The position numbers were made by a program, and so were the translations under genes. Shown piece by piece: positions 17,141-24,971 of a DNA stretch of 64,000 nucleotides. Within the stretch, counting starts at the first letter, position 1. Each line of letters begins with the position of its first letter. The stretch covers positions 62,001 to 126,000 of the forward strand of contig NZ_JACSGR010000005.1 in NCBI RefSeq assembly GCF_016025525.2, in the 5' to 3' direction. Under the pieces are notes generated by a model. It was not told the DNA's origin. It did no database searches and worked only from the letters and a program-made list of their open reading frames with translations. This stretch comes from Eikenella glucosivorans. Its GTDB lineage: Bacteria > Pseudomonadota > Gammaproteobacteria > Burkholderiales > Neisseriaceae.

Positions 17141-17242
17141 TTAACTTCGTTGAAGCTCACGCTTTAGCTTCGCAGAAATTCAGCCTTAGCTACGCCAAGA
17201 CATCGTTTTAACTTCGTTGAAGCTCACGCTTTCAGGTAGCCT
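17141..17242. repeat. Composite repeat, reverse orientation, upstream of MFS gene
   Basis: Read on the complement: DUS (17230-17242), GTGAGCTTCAACGAAGTTAAAAC, GTCTTGGCGTAGCTAAG hairpin, TTTCTGCGAAGCTAAA, then AGCTTCAACGAAGTTAAA again. The element ends 49 nt before the start codon at 17292. Confidence 0.85.
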
Positions 17243-17291
17243 TTTCTGCCACATACCAAACGGCAATTCTGCCACAATCAAGCATATCTCT

Positions 17292-18683
17292 ATGAACGCA
17301 CAACAAAAAGGCTTATCCTGGACGGCGGCGGTGGCGCTGTTTATGCAGTCGTTGGACGCCACGATTTTAAACACCGCGCTGCCGGTGATGTCGGCGAGCC
17401 TGCACGAATCGCCCTTGCAGATGGAGCTGGCCATCATCAGCTACGCGCTCACGGTGGCGGCGCTGATTCCTTTGTCCGGCTGGCTGGCCGACCGGCTGGG
17501 CACGCTCAGGGTGTTCCGGCTGGCGGTGGCGGTGTTTGTGTTGGGCTCGGTGGCCTGCGCTACGGCGCAAACGCTGGATTGGCTGGTGGCGGCGCGAATC
17601 CTTCAGGGCGTGGGCGGGGCGCTGATGGTGCCGGTGGCGCGCTTGGCGGTGATCCGCACGGTGTCGAAATCGGAGCTGGTGGCGGCATGGAACCTGATGG
17701 CTGTGGTGGGCTTGATCGGGCCGGTTGTGGGGCCGATTTTGGGCGGCTGGCTGGCGGTGAATTTGTCGTGGCACTGGATTTTCTTCATCAATATCCCCAT
17801 CGGCCTGGCGGGGATTTGGATTGCGGGGCGCTATATGCCGAATGTGCGCATGGATACGCAGCCGCTGGATTGGAAGGGGTTTTTGCTGTTTGCCAGCGGC
17901 TTGGTGGGGCTGACTTACGGGCTGGAGCTGGCGGCGGAAAGCCTGCACAATATTTGGCATGCGCTCTTGATTGTGGGGCTGGGCGCGGCGGCGATGTGGC
18001 TGTATGTGTTGTATGCGCGGCGGGCGGCCAATCCGCTGCTGCCGTTGTCGCTGTTTCGGGTGCGCACTTTCCGCATCGGGCTGGCGGCGAATTTGATGTT
18101 CCGCATTTTGGCTTCGGGCATTCCGTTTTTGGTGCCGCTGATGCTTCAGGTGGCCTTCGGCTACAACGCGGAGATGGCGGGCTGGATGCTGGCGCCGGTG
18201 GCTTTGAGCTCGATGGTGATGAAGCCTTTTACGGCGCCGATTTTGGTGCGCTTCGGCTATAAAAACACGCTGTTGGGCATGGCGCTGGCGATGTCGCTGA
18301 TTGTGGCTTCTCTGGGGCTGCTGGATTCGGGCAGCTCGATGACGTTTTATATGTTGCTGGTGGGGGCATACGGGCTGTGCCAGTCGCTGATGTTTATTGC
18401 CATCAATACGCTGACGGTGGGGGATTTATCCGATGCGGAGGCGAGCGCGGGCTCGACCATGCTGAGCGTGGTGCAGCAGGTGGGCATCGGTATCGGGATT
18501 GCGGTGGCGGCGGTGGTGCTGGGGGTGTACCGCGCAGCGGTGGGCGAGAGCGGGGCGCTGTTGGAGCGGGCGTTCAGCCATACTTATGTGTCGCTGTCGG
18601 TGGGTGGGGTGGTGTTGCTGTGGCTGCTTTCCAAGCTGCATTCGGAAGACGGCTGGCATTTGAGCGGGAGGAAGGTTGGATAA
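17292..18683 (+). CDS. MFS transporter, DHA2 (14-TM) drug:proton antiporter family
   Basis: 463 aa from ATG 17292. The longer frame from 17217 would translate repeat DNA, so the internal start is preferred. The opening SWTAAVALFMQSLDATILN and motif GWLADRLGTLRVF (the MFS loop 2-3 signature) are typical of DHA2 exporters such as MdtD and EmrB relatives. About 14 hydrophobic segments span the protein. It probably exports toxic organic compounds by proton antiport; the substrate is unknown. No adaptor (EmrA-like) gene or regulator is adjacent. A near-DUS (CTTCAGGTGGCCT) lies inside. Confidence 0.85.
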   Translation: MNAQQKGLSWTAAVALFMQSLDATILNTALPVMSASLHESPLQMELAIISYALTVAALIPLSGWLADRLGTLRVFRLAVAVFVLGSVACATAQTLDWLVAARILQGVGGALMVPVARLAVIRTVSKSELVAAWNLMAVVGLIGPVVGPILGGWLAVNLSWHWIFFINIPIGLAGIWIAGRYMPNVRMDTQPLDWKGFLLFASGLVGLTYGLELAAESLHNIWHALLIVGLGAAAMWLYVLYARRAANPLLPLSLFRVRTFRIGLAANLMFRILASGIPFLVPLMLQVAFGYNAEMAGWMLAPVALSSMVMKPFTAPILVRFGYKNTLLGMALAMSLIVASLGLLDSGSSMTFYMLLVGAYGLCQSLMFIAINTLTVGDLSDAEASAGSTMLSVVQQVGIGIGIAVAAVVLGVYRAAVGESGALLERAFSHTYVSLSVGGVVLLWLLSKLHSEDGWHLSGRKVG

Positions 18684-19201
18684 CGAAAGTATGGGTTCTG
18701 TTTTTGATTTTGCAGACATTCGGTTTTTGGGAAGCTTATTGAAAGTAGATGCTTCCGGTAGCCTACTGATTTTCAGGTAGCCTTCGCCATTTATATTTCG
18801 TTCACCCTTGCGCCTCATGCCGGCGCGGGCACTTCCTTTTAGCTACGCAGAAACTCGCCCTCCTGCGGAGACCTCGTTTTCTTTGCTTCGCCAAAGAAAA
18901 GGAAGCAAAAGAAAGGCGACTGCGGGCACAGGTTTGGCTTTGCCAAACTTCCCTCACTCCGTGCAATTTTCCGGGCGGGCTCGCAACTTGCGGCTTCGCC
19001 GCTTCGAACATGCAAGCCCTTGTTTCCCGAAAAACCGCGCTCCGTTCGGCTGCGCCAGCAGATGGGTGGCGAGCACGATAGGGTTGTGGTGAAAAATTTA
19101 TTTTAATTTAGATATGCTGATTTGTTTCAGTATTCAAACCGAAAGGCTACCTGAAAAACGTGCGGTTATTGTTCAGGTAGCCTTTGCTGCATCGGCTGCG
19201 G
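18684..19201. other. Non-coding chain of small hairpins
   Basis: After an MFS-proximal GGAAGC/GCTTCC stem and a DUS (18771-18783), the stretch 18837-19092 is repeat-like. It contains a reversed copy of the TTTCTGCG(T/A)AGCTAAAA module with a CTCC-GCA-GGAG hairpin (18837-18880). Further hairpins follow: TTTTCTTTG/CAAAGAAAA (18877-18900), GTTTGGC/GCCAAAC (18932-18948) and GCGGC/GCCGC (18990-19002). I see no gene. Confidence 0.55.
19144..19183. terminator. Inverted DUS pair
   Basis: AGGCTACCTGAAA 19144-19156 and an inverted copy with one mismatch (GTTCAGGTAGCCT) at 19171-19183, just after the stop of the gene ending at 19202 on the minus strand. Confidence 0.55.
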
Positions 19202-19984
19202 TTAGGCTTCAATCCGCCCGCCCAGCCAATAGTGGCCGCTGATGAGGTTGCCGGCGGCGGGGGCGTGCTCGAGCATTTCCAGCGGGAACACGGCTTCGAT
19301 TTCCATGCAGTAGGTGGCCAGGCGGCACCAGTAAAACTTCTGGCCGCTCAGTTGGTTGGTGCGGGTTTCGGCGGCGGTAACGGTGCCGTTGAAGAAGGCG
19401 GTGGGCTGGGGGCCGGCGTCGGGGTCGTTTTCGCTGACGAACAGGCCGGTGGGGATGATGCTGTTGGCGGCGTATTGGATTTCGCCTTCGGGCTGGCTTT
19501 CTTGCATGGCTTCGTAGGCTTCCGGGCTCTCGAAGCATTCGGCTTCTTCGGCGATAGCATATAGGCGGGCGGGCAGGCTTTGGGCGGGGAAATCCGGCGG
19601 CAGGGTTTGGAAGTCGGGCTGGGAGAAGAGCAGGGGGTAGTCGCCGCTGATGCAGGCGCCGTTTTCATCGAACTGGTTGCCGTTGATCCAGACGTGGAGA
19701 TCGCCGGTGCCGTCTTCGTGGCCGCGGCTGCCTTGGATGCCGATGGTTTGCGTGCTCTGTGCGGCGAGGCCGGGCTCGACGGTGAGGATGCTGCCGTCTT
19801 GGTCGGTAATGATCCACAGTTGGGCGCCGCTAGGGTCGGTGTAGACGTGGTAGCCGGCGCTTTGCCCTTCGCTGCTTTGGCAGCCGGGGCGGCCTTGCTC
19901 AATCTGCTCGATGCAGCGGTTGATGAATTCAATGAGATCGTCTTGGTTTTGTGTGTGCAGGCCGATGGCGCTGAAGTGGTTCAT
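19202..19984 (-). CDS. Hypothetical acidic cytoplasmic protein, 260 aa
   Basis: No signal peptide or membrane segment. The N-terminus (MNHFSAIGLHTQNQDDLIEFINRCIEQ) has the rhythm of a glyoxalase/VOC-type beta-alpha unit. The rest is acidic and Trp/Tyr-containing, with WIITDQDGSIL and FYWCRLATYCMEIEAVFP. I cannot assign it to a family. Coding is supported by codon character and a start followed by compact soluble sequence. It is isolated between DUS-rich gaps, with no operon partner. Confidence 0.65.
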   Translation of the reverse strand: MNHFSAIGLHTQNQDDLIEFINRCIEQIEQGRPGCQSSEGQSAGYHVYTDPSGAQLWIITDQDGSILTVEPGLAAQSTQTIGIQGSRGHEDGTGDLHVWINGNQFDENGACISGDYPLLFSQPDFQTLPPDFPAQSLPARLYAIAEEAECFESPEAYEAMQESQPEGEIQYAANSIIPTGLFVSENDPDAGPQPTAFFNGTVTAAETRTNQLSGQKFYWCRLATYCMEIEAVFPLEMLEHAPAAGNLISGHYWLGGRIEA

Positions 19985-20032
19985 GGCGGTTGCCTTTTGG
20001 GTTGCTTTGAGGGAAACGTATTATAACGGCAG

Positions 20033-20183
20033 AGGCTACCTGAAAACGATGTCTTGGCGTAGCCAAAGCTGAGTTTCTGCGAAGCTAAAACGATGTCTTG
20101 GCGTAGCCAAAGCTGAGTTTCTGCGAAGCTAAAGCGCCAGCTTCAACGAAGTTAAAACGGGCAAGGCGATTTTCAGGTAGCCT
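20033..20183. repeat. Composite DUS-bracketed repeat with a 44-bp tandem duplication
   Basis: DUS 20033-20045 and inverted DUS 20171-20183 enclose two tandem 44-bp units (20047-20090 and 20091-20134) that differ only in the last base. Each unit carries the TTGGC-GTA-GCCAA hairpin and TTTCTGCGAAGCTAAA. One AGCTTCAACGAAGTTAAAAC module follows (about 20138-20158). The element ends 58 nt before the start codon at 20242. Confidence 0.9.
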
Positions 20184-20241
20184 TTCCCCGCCTGCCGCAC
20201 GGGTTTACAATAGCCGCCTTGTTATCACACACACTTCCCTT

Positions 20242-21219
20242 ATGCCTTTCCTCCCCCTTTCCCTGCTCGCCACCGGCAAAGCCCTGCCTAGGAACATCGT
20301 TACTTCCGCCGAGCTAGACGAACGCCTGGGCAAGCCTCGCGGCTATGTGCAGAAGCGCAGCGGCATTGTGCACCGGCATCACGCCGAGCCCGGCTTGCAG
20401 CAATCCGAGCTGGCGGCGCGGGCGGTGCGCGATGCCTGCGCACGCGGCGACATCGCACCGGAGAGCATCGATTTGCTGATTAACGTGAACGGCGTGCCCG
20501 AACAGGCCTTGCCGTGCACCGCCGCGCATGTGCTGGCGCAACTGGGCTGGCAAGGCCGGGCGGGCTACGACCTCAACGCCAGCTGCGTCGGCTTCCTGCC
20601 CGCGCTGCAACACGCCGCCGCCCTGCTCAACAGCGGCTGCCACCGCCGCATCGCCATCGTGGCCTGCGACCTGGCCTCGCGCGGTCTGAACTGGGCCGAC
20701 GAAGAATCCTCGCTGATTTTCGGAGACGGCGCCGCCGCCGCCATCGTGGAGCGCGGCCACGGCGCGGGCGGCATCCGCCGCTTTGTGATGAAAAACTATC
20801 CCGACGCGGTTTCCCTGTGCCAAATCCCCGCCGGCGGCACGCGCCGCAATATGGTGTCCGGCATGCAGCCGCAGGATTTCTATTTCAAAATGCACGGGCG
20901 CGAATTGTTCCGCCGCAGCGCCGAAGTGCTGCCGGAAATATTGGGCGAGCTGCTCTCCGGCATGAGCATTGCCGATTGCAACCTGTGGCTGGTGCACCAG
21001 GCCAGCCACCTCGGCATGCAGCACATCACCAAACGCCTCGGCATCAGCGAGCGCCGCCTCATCAACATCTACCCCACACACGGCAACCAGGTTTCCGCCT
21101 CGCTGCCCACCGTGCTGCACGAAGCGTTTGCCGGCAACCGCTGGCAGCGCGGCAGCCGCGTGGCCATGGTCGGCACCGCTGCCGGCTTGGCCGTGGCCGG
21201 GCTGATATGGGAAGTGTGA
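20242..21219 (+). CDS. 3-oxoacyl-ACP synthase III (FabH)-like condensing enzyme
   Basis: A 325-aa thiolase-fold enzyme with the complete Cys-His-Asn triad of initiating ketosynthases: Cys115 in LNASCVGF, His252 in VHQASHL and Asn282 in HGNQVSASLP. The C-terminal GTAAGLAVAGLIWEV is the usual glycine-rich end. Typical FabH condenses acetyl-CoA with malonyl-ACP. This gene is not in a fab cluster, and its triad surroundings (HQASH in place of HQAN) differ from housekeeping FabH, so it may start a specialised fatty-acyl or secondary metabolite. Housekeeping FabH cannot be excluded without the rest of the genome. Confidence 0.8.
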   Translation: MPFLPLSLLATGKALPRNIVTSAELDERLGKPRGYVQKRSGIVHRHHAEPGLQQSELAARAVRDACARGDIAPESIDLLINVNGVPEQALPCTAAHVLAQLGWQGRAGYDLNASCVGFLPALQHAAALLNSGCHRRIAIVACDLASRGLNWADEESSLIFGDGAAAAIVERGHGAGGIRRFVMKNYPDAVSLCQIPAGGTRRNMVSGMQPQDFYFKMHGRELFRRSAEVLPEILGELLSGMSIADCNLWLVHQASHLGMQHITKRLGISERRLINIYPTHGNQVSASLPTVLHEAFAGNRWQRGSRVAMVGTAAGLAVAGLIWEV

Positions 21220-21270
21220 ATTGCCTTTCTATGCCACAGGCTACCTGAAAAATTGGATGAAACCGAAATC

Positions 21271-21762
21271 ATGAACAACACGATCCCCAACTACCTCACC
21301 CCAGTCGGCTGGCAGGCGCTGAAAGACGAGCTCTACCAGCTGGTGAATAAAGAACGCCCCGAAATCGTGCAAATCGTCAACTGGGCGGCCTCCAACGGCG
21401 ACCGCAGCGAAAACGGCGATTATCTCTACGGCAAACGCCGCATGCGCGAGATCGACCGCCGCATCCGCTTCCTCACCAAACGGCTGGAAGCCGCGCAGGT
21501 GGTGGACCCGGCCACCCGCGAGCCCACCGACCAAATCTTTTTCGGCGCCACGGTGGAACTCTTGCGCGGCAACGGCAGCGAGCAAACCGTGCACATCGTG
21601 GGCGTGGACGAAATCGACACCGCCCGCAACAAAATCTCTTGGACTTCCCCGCTCGCCCGCGCCCTGCTCAAAGCGCGCGAGGGCGACGAAATTGTGTTCC
21701 ACGGGCCGGAAGGCAGGGAGGAGATTGAAGTGTTGTCAGTGACTTATGTGGCCATCGGATAG
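21271..21762 (+). CDS. greB: Transcription elongation factor GreB
   Basis: 163 aa. The N-terminal coiled coil carries NWAASNGDRSENGDYLYGKR, whose acidic tip stimulates RNA polymerase to cleave backtracked transcripts. The C-terminal FKBP-like domain includes WTSPLARALLKAREGDEI. NWAAS and the REIDRRIRFLTKRLE helix distinguish GreB from GreA. ATG 21271 matches the family N-terminus. A TTG at 21253, two bases after a DUS (21238-21250), gives a six-residue longer form. Confidence 0.93.
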   Translation: MNNTIPNYLTPVGWQALKDELYQLVNKERPEIVQIVNWAASNGDRSENGDYLYGKRRMREIDRRIRFLTKRLEAAQVVDPATREPTDQIFFGATVELLRGNGSEQTVHIVGVDEIDTARNKISWTSPLARALLKAREGDEIVFHGPEGREEIEVLSVTYVAIG

Positions 21763-21780
21763 AACTGCCGCTCCCAATAT

Positions 21781-21820
21781 TTTCAGGTAGCCTCCCAAGC
21801 ATGAAAGAGGCTACCTGAAA
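21781..21820. terminator. Inverted DUS pair after greB
   Basis: TTTCAGGTAGCCT 21781-21793 and AGGCTACCTGAAA 21808-21820. The remainder of the gap to bfrA (to 22176) is AT-rich, with a lone DUS at 22008-22020 and the bfr promoter region. Confidence 0.6.
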
Positions 21821-22044
21821 ATTTTCCGCCATGGGCAGCGGCGGTGGAACGCCAATAGTTATCATCTGCAAGCCAATGTTTCCAAAAGCATTCCCCAAAA
21901 GACACACTCCTAATGCAAAGAAAAGTAAATCTGCCGGGCAATGAGAATTGTTGGCAGATTCAGTTGCCTGGCAGCCCGTAGCCAAGCCTTTTATTTTATT
22001 TGGCTTTAGGCTACCTGAAAAATAGCGAAGCGCTTGTTTTACAG

Positions 22045-22103
22045 GATAATTGTTCGCATTTATAACTGCGAGATGAGAATTTTCGCAACAAGCTGCGTAT
22101 AAT
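22045..22103 (+). promoter_or_regulatory. Candidate bfrA promoter, possible weak Fur site
   Basis: A consensus -10 hexamer TATAAT is at 22098-22103, 73 bp upstream of bfrA. The upstream GATAATTGTTCGCATTTAT (from 22045) has the left GATAAT half of a Fur box but only about 11 of 19 consensus matches. I saw no strong -35. Confidence 0.4.
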
Positions 22104-22176
22104 TCCGCCCCAGCAAAAGGGCAGCACCGAAATCCCGCTGCCGCACACCATCCATCACAAAAATCAGGAGCAGAAA

Positions 22177-22641
22177 ATGCAAGGCAACAAAGAAGTTATC
22201 GACTACATGAACCAGCTGCTAGCCGGCGAGCTCGCCGCCCGCGACCAATATTTCATCCACTCACGCATGTACGACGAATGGGGCTACAGCAAGCTCTTCG
22301 CCCGCATCGGCCACGAAATGGAAGACGAAACCGAGCACGCCGCCGATTTCATCCGCCGCATCCTCATGCTCGGCGGCACCCCGCAGATGGTGCCCGCCCC
22401 GCTGCGCATCGGCCGCACCGTGCGCGAAATGCTGCAATTCGATTTGGACACCGAATACGAAGTGCGCGACAACCTCAAGCGCGGCATCAAATTGTGCGAA
22501 GAAAAACAAGACTATGTAACCCGCGATTTGATGGTGGCCCAGCTCAAGGACACCGAAGAAGACCACGCCCACTGGCTCGAACAGCAGCTGCGCCTCATCG
22601 ACCTCATTGGCGAGCAGAACTACCTGCAAAGCCAGCTGTAA
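22177..22641 (+). CDS. bfrA: Bacterioferritin subunit A (ferroxidase-type, lacking the haem Met)
   Basis: 154 aa, four-helix ferritin-like. Di-iron ferroxidase ligands are all present: Glu18, Glu51, His54, Glu93, Glu127 and His130. The position equivalent to haem-ligand Met52 is Thr (EDETEH). This is the ferroxidase-competent, haem-deficient partner of a BfrA/BfrB pair, as known for Neisseria. It oxidises Fe(II) for storage in a 24-mer. It is preceded by AGGAG and followed after 17 bp by bfrB. Confidence 0.93.
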   Translation: MQGNKEVIDYMNQLLAGELAARDQYFIHSRMYDEWGYSKLFARIGHEMEDETEHAADFIRRILMLGGTPQMVPAPLRIGRTVREMLQFDLDTEYEVRDNLKRGIKLCEEKQDYVTRDLMVAQLKDTEEDHAHWLEQQLRLIDLIGEQNYLQSQL

Positions 22642-22658
22642 ACCGGAAAGGACAAGCC

Positions 22659-23132
22659 ATGAAAGGCGACCGCGAAGTTATCCGCCAGCTCAATAGAAAC
22701 CTCGGCATCCTGCTCATCACCATCAACCAGTATTTCCTGCATGCCCGCATCCTGAAAAACTGGGGCTTGGAAGAGCTCGGCGGCTATTTCTACAAACAGT
22801 CCATCACCGAGATGAAGTCTGCCGACGCGCTGATTGAGCGCATCCTGCTGCTCGAAGGTCTGCCCAACCTGCAAGAGCTCGGCAAACTGCTTATCGGCGA
22901 AAGCGCCGAAGAAATCATCCGCTGCGACCTGCAAAAAGAGCAAGACAAACACCAGGCGCTGATTGAAGCCATCGCCGTGTGCGAAGAGAAGCAAGACTAC
23001 GTTTCCCGCCAACTGCTGGAAAAGCAGAAAGACGAAAACGAAGAACGCCTCGACTGGCTGGATACCCAGCTCGACCTGGTGGCAAGCATGGGCTTGCAGA
23101 ACTATTTGCAACTGGCGGCGCAAGAGGACTAA
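22659..23132 (+). CDS. bfrB: Bacterioferritin subunit B (haem-binding, degenerate ferroxidase)
   Basis: 157 aa from ATG 22659; a longer frame running through bfrA is a shadow. Met52, the inter-subunit haem ligand, is kept (ITEMKSAD). Ferroxidase ligands are altered: position 18 is Leu, 54 is Ser, 127 is Asn and 130 is Arg. The subunit therefore probably contributes haem and iron-release function, and pairs with BfrA in mixed shells. An AAGGA ribosome-binding site sits in the 17-bp gap, and an intrinsic terminator follows. Confidence 0.93.
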   Translation: MKGDREVIRQLNRNLGILLITINQYFLHARILKNWGLEELGGYFYKQSITEMKSADALIERILLLEGLPNLQELGKLLIGESAEEIIRCDLQKEQDKHQALIEAIAVCEEKQDYVSRQLLEKQKDENEERLDWLDTQLDLVASMGLQNYLQLAAQED

Positions 23133-23168
23133 AACACAAACCACTGCCAAACCTCAAGCGCTATCGCC

Positions 23169-23204
23169 AACAGCCTGCCCGCATCGGCGGCAGGCTGTTT
23201 TTTT
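23169..23204 (+). terminator. Rho-independent terminator of bfrA-bfrB
   Basis: AACAGCCTGCC (23169-23179) pairs with GGCAGGCTGTT (23189-23199), followed by an uninterrupted T run. This is one of the few terminators here not built from DUS. Confidence 0.9.
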
Positions 23205-23248
23205 CCTGCTGTGGAAGCCATCTGCGTCTGCGTTGCGCCACAACAGGC

Positions 23249-23306
23249 AAAGGCTACCTGAAAACCATTTGGGCAATACAGGCCAAACGGTTTTCAGGTA
23301 GCCTTT
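23249..23306. terminator. Inverted DUS pair with 18-bp arms
   Basis: AAAGGCTACCTGAAAACC (23249-23266) and its exact complement (23289-23306), downstream of the GST gene on the minus strand and ending in TTT. Confidence 0.65.
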
Positions 23307-23341
23307 TGCTGCTTCGGCGGGTTTGCTGAAGAAAGCGGGGC

Positions 23342-23950
23342 TCAAGCGATGCTTTGTCGCAATTGTGAAAGCGTGGCGGGGCGGTGCTCCAGGTTTTCGG
23401 GCGACACGGCGCGCACATCGGTGCGGGCGGTGAAGCGCTCCAGTGCGTTTTGGTTGGCGGGGCTGAGGTGGGGCTGCAAATCGGGCAGGCGGAATTGCAT
23501 GAAAACGAAGGCCATGCCTAAGGCGAGGTTGCCGAGGTCTCCGGCGGCGGCATCGAGCTGCGGCGCTTGGCTCAGGCCGCGGATGCAGGCGGCGCGGGCG
23601 CGCTCGAGCAGCGGGTGGTCGGGCGTGTTTTCGGTTTTGAATTTTTGCAGGCCGAAGACTTTCACCAGCTGTTCGAGCAAAATGAAGGCGTAGCCGGCGG
23701 CGGCGCTTTGTGCGGCGTTGTGCAGGGGGTGGCCGAGCAGGAAATCTAGGATAAACGGGCTGTTGCAGATGATGGCACCGCTGTCGGTTTGCAGGGTGGG
23801 CACTTGGGAGAAGGGGTTGAGGGCTTGGAGTTCGGCAGGGTTTTCCCAAGGATTGACGTAGGCGATGGCAAAATCGATGTCGCGCCGCGGCAGGGCGGCG
23901 AGCAGGACGAGGCGGCCGAAGGGGGAGGTGGAGCTGGTGTAGAGTTTCAT
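23342..23950 (-). CDS. Glutathione S-transferase family protein
   Basis: 202 aa from ATG 23950, which has a strong CAGGAG site; the longer frame upstream only adds DUS-derived sequence. The N-terminal thioredoxin-like domain carries YTSSTSPFGR (catalytic Ser/Tyr region) and FSQVPTLQTDSGAIICNSPFI, the glutathione gamma-glutamyl site with cis-Pro and the adjacent acidic/polar pair. The C-terminal helical domain is present. It probably conjugates or reduces electrophiles; the specific class is unclear. Confidence 0.85.
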   Translation of the reverse strand: MKLYTSSTSPFGRLVLLAALPRRDIDFAIAYVNPWENPAELQALNPFSQVPTLQTDSGAIICNSPFILDFLLGHPLHNAAQSAAAGYAFILLEQLVKVFGLQKFKTENTPDHPLLERARAACIRGLSQAPQLDAAAGDLGNLALGMAFVFMQFRLPDLQPHLSPANQNALERFTARTDVRAVSPENLEHRPATLSQLRQSIA

Positions 23951-23992
23951 GTTGTTCTCCTGTTTAATATTTGTTTGGTAAGCAGATTTTAT

Positions 23993-24032
23993 TTTCAGGT
24001 AGCCTGCCATATGTGCTGAAGGCTACCTGAAA
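23993..24032. terminator. DUS pair after rph
   Basis: TTTCAGGTAGCCT 23993-24005 and AGGCTACCTGAAA 24020-24032, directly abutting the rph stop codon. Confidence 0.5.
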
Positions 24033-24033
24033 T

Positions 24034-24774
24034 TTATTTGATTTGGCGGGCGGCAGCGAGGGCGTTGGTTTGATGCTGGAACAGTTCGGCTGTGCCTTTT
24101 TGGCCGAGCTCGAGCAGGCGGGTGAGCTCGGGGATGCTGAAGGGGGCGCCTTCGGCGGTGCCTTGGATTTCGATGATTTTGCCGGAAGCGGTCATCACGA
24201 GGTTGACGTCGCTGTCGCAGCCGGAGTCTTCGGGGTAGTCGAGGTCGAGCAGGGGGGTGCCGCCCACCACGCCGGCGGAAACGGCGGCGATTTGTTCGCG
24301 CAGGGGGTTTTGCGCGAGTTTGCCTTCGGCGAGGAGTTTGCCGATGGCGAGGTGCAGGGCGACGTAGGCGCCGGTGATGCTGGCGGTGCGGGTGCCGCCG
24401 TCGGCTTGGATCACGTCGCAGTCGATGAGGATTTGGCGCTCGCCCAGCAGGCTCAAATCAACGGCGGCGCGCAGGGAGCGGCCGATGAGGCGCTGGATTT
24501 CCTGGGTGCGGCCGGATTGTTTGCCTTGGGCGGCTTCGCGGCGCATGCGGGAGGCGGTGGAGGCGGGGAGCATGCCGTATTCGGCGGTTACCCAGCCTTG
24601 GTTTTTGCCGCGCAGGAAGGGCGGCAGGCTCTCGTCGATGCTGGCGGTGCAGATGACTTTGGTGTGGCCGCAGGCAATGAGGGCGGAGCCGTGGGAGTGG
24701 GGGAGGAAGTGGGGGGTGATGCTGACGGGGCGGAGTTGGTCGGCGGCGCGGCCGGTGCGGATGGGGGCGGGCAT
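24034..24774 (-). CDS. rph: Ribonuclease PH
   Basis: A 246-aa phosphorolytic 3'-5' exoribonuclease that trims tRNA 3' ends. Characteristic stretches are IRTGRAADQLRPV at the N-terminus, GWVTAEYGMLPAST, the basic RREAAQGKQSGRTQEIQRLI (in pieces) and DVIQADGGTRTASITGAYVA. Start chosen at 24774 to match the family N-terminus. A DUS lies just upstream (24804-24816). Confidence 0.95.
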   Translation of the reverse strand: MPAPIRTGRAADQLRPVSITPHFLPHSHGSALIACGHTKVICTASIDESLPPFLRGKNQGWVTAEYGMLPASTASRMRREAAQGKQSGRTQEIQRLIGRSLRAAVDLSLLGERQILIDCDVIQADGGTRTASITGAYVALHLAIGKLLAEGKLAQNPLREQIAAVSAGVVGGTPLLDLDYPEDSGCDSDVNLVMTASGKIIEIQGTAEGAPFSIPELTRLLELGQKGTAELFQHQTNALAAARQIK

Positions 24775-24971
24775 GGCGGTCTCGTTGGGGGAGGGTGGAA
24801 TCATTTCAGGTAGCCTCAAGCGGGCCTGGGGTGATTATACTGCTGTGCGGGGCGGGACGCTTGGAAATACGGTGGATAGCGGGGCGGATATGGCTGGAAT
24901 GGCAATGGTTTCAGCTATATAATTCGGACAGTTTGTTTACGGGCAGGCTACCTGAAAATGTTAGCGATAAA

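Noticed and set aside
18808..19092. 94-codon frame in the hairpin-rich stretch
   Set aside because: It translates repetitive hairpin DNA and a composite-repeat module; no coding character.
22278..22658. Long frame fused in front of bfrB
   Set aside because: It is an Arg/Pro-rich shadow of bfrA; the bfrB family start is at 22659.
24795..24971. N-terminal extension of the 99-aa hypothetical gene
   Set aside because: It would translate DUS copies and a promoter-like TATAAT; internal ATG 24972 is more sensible.
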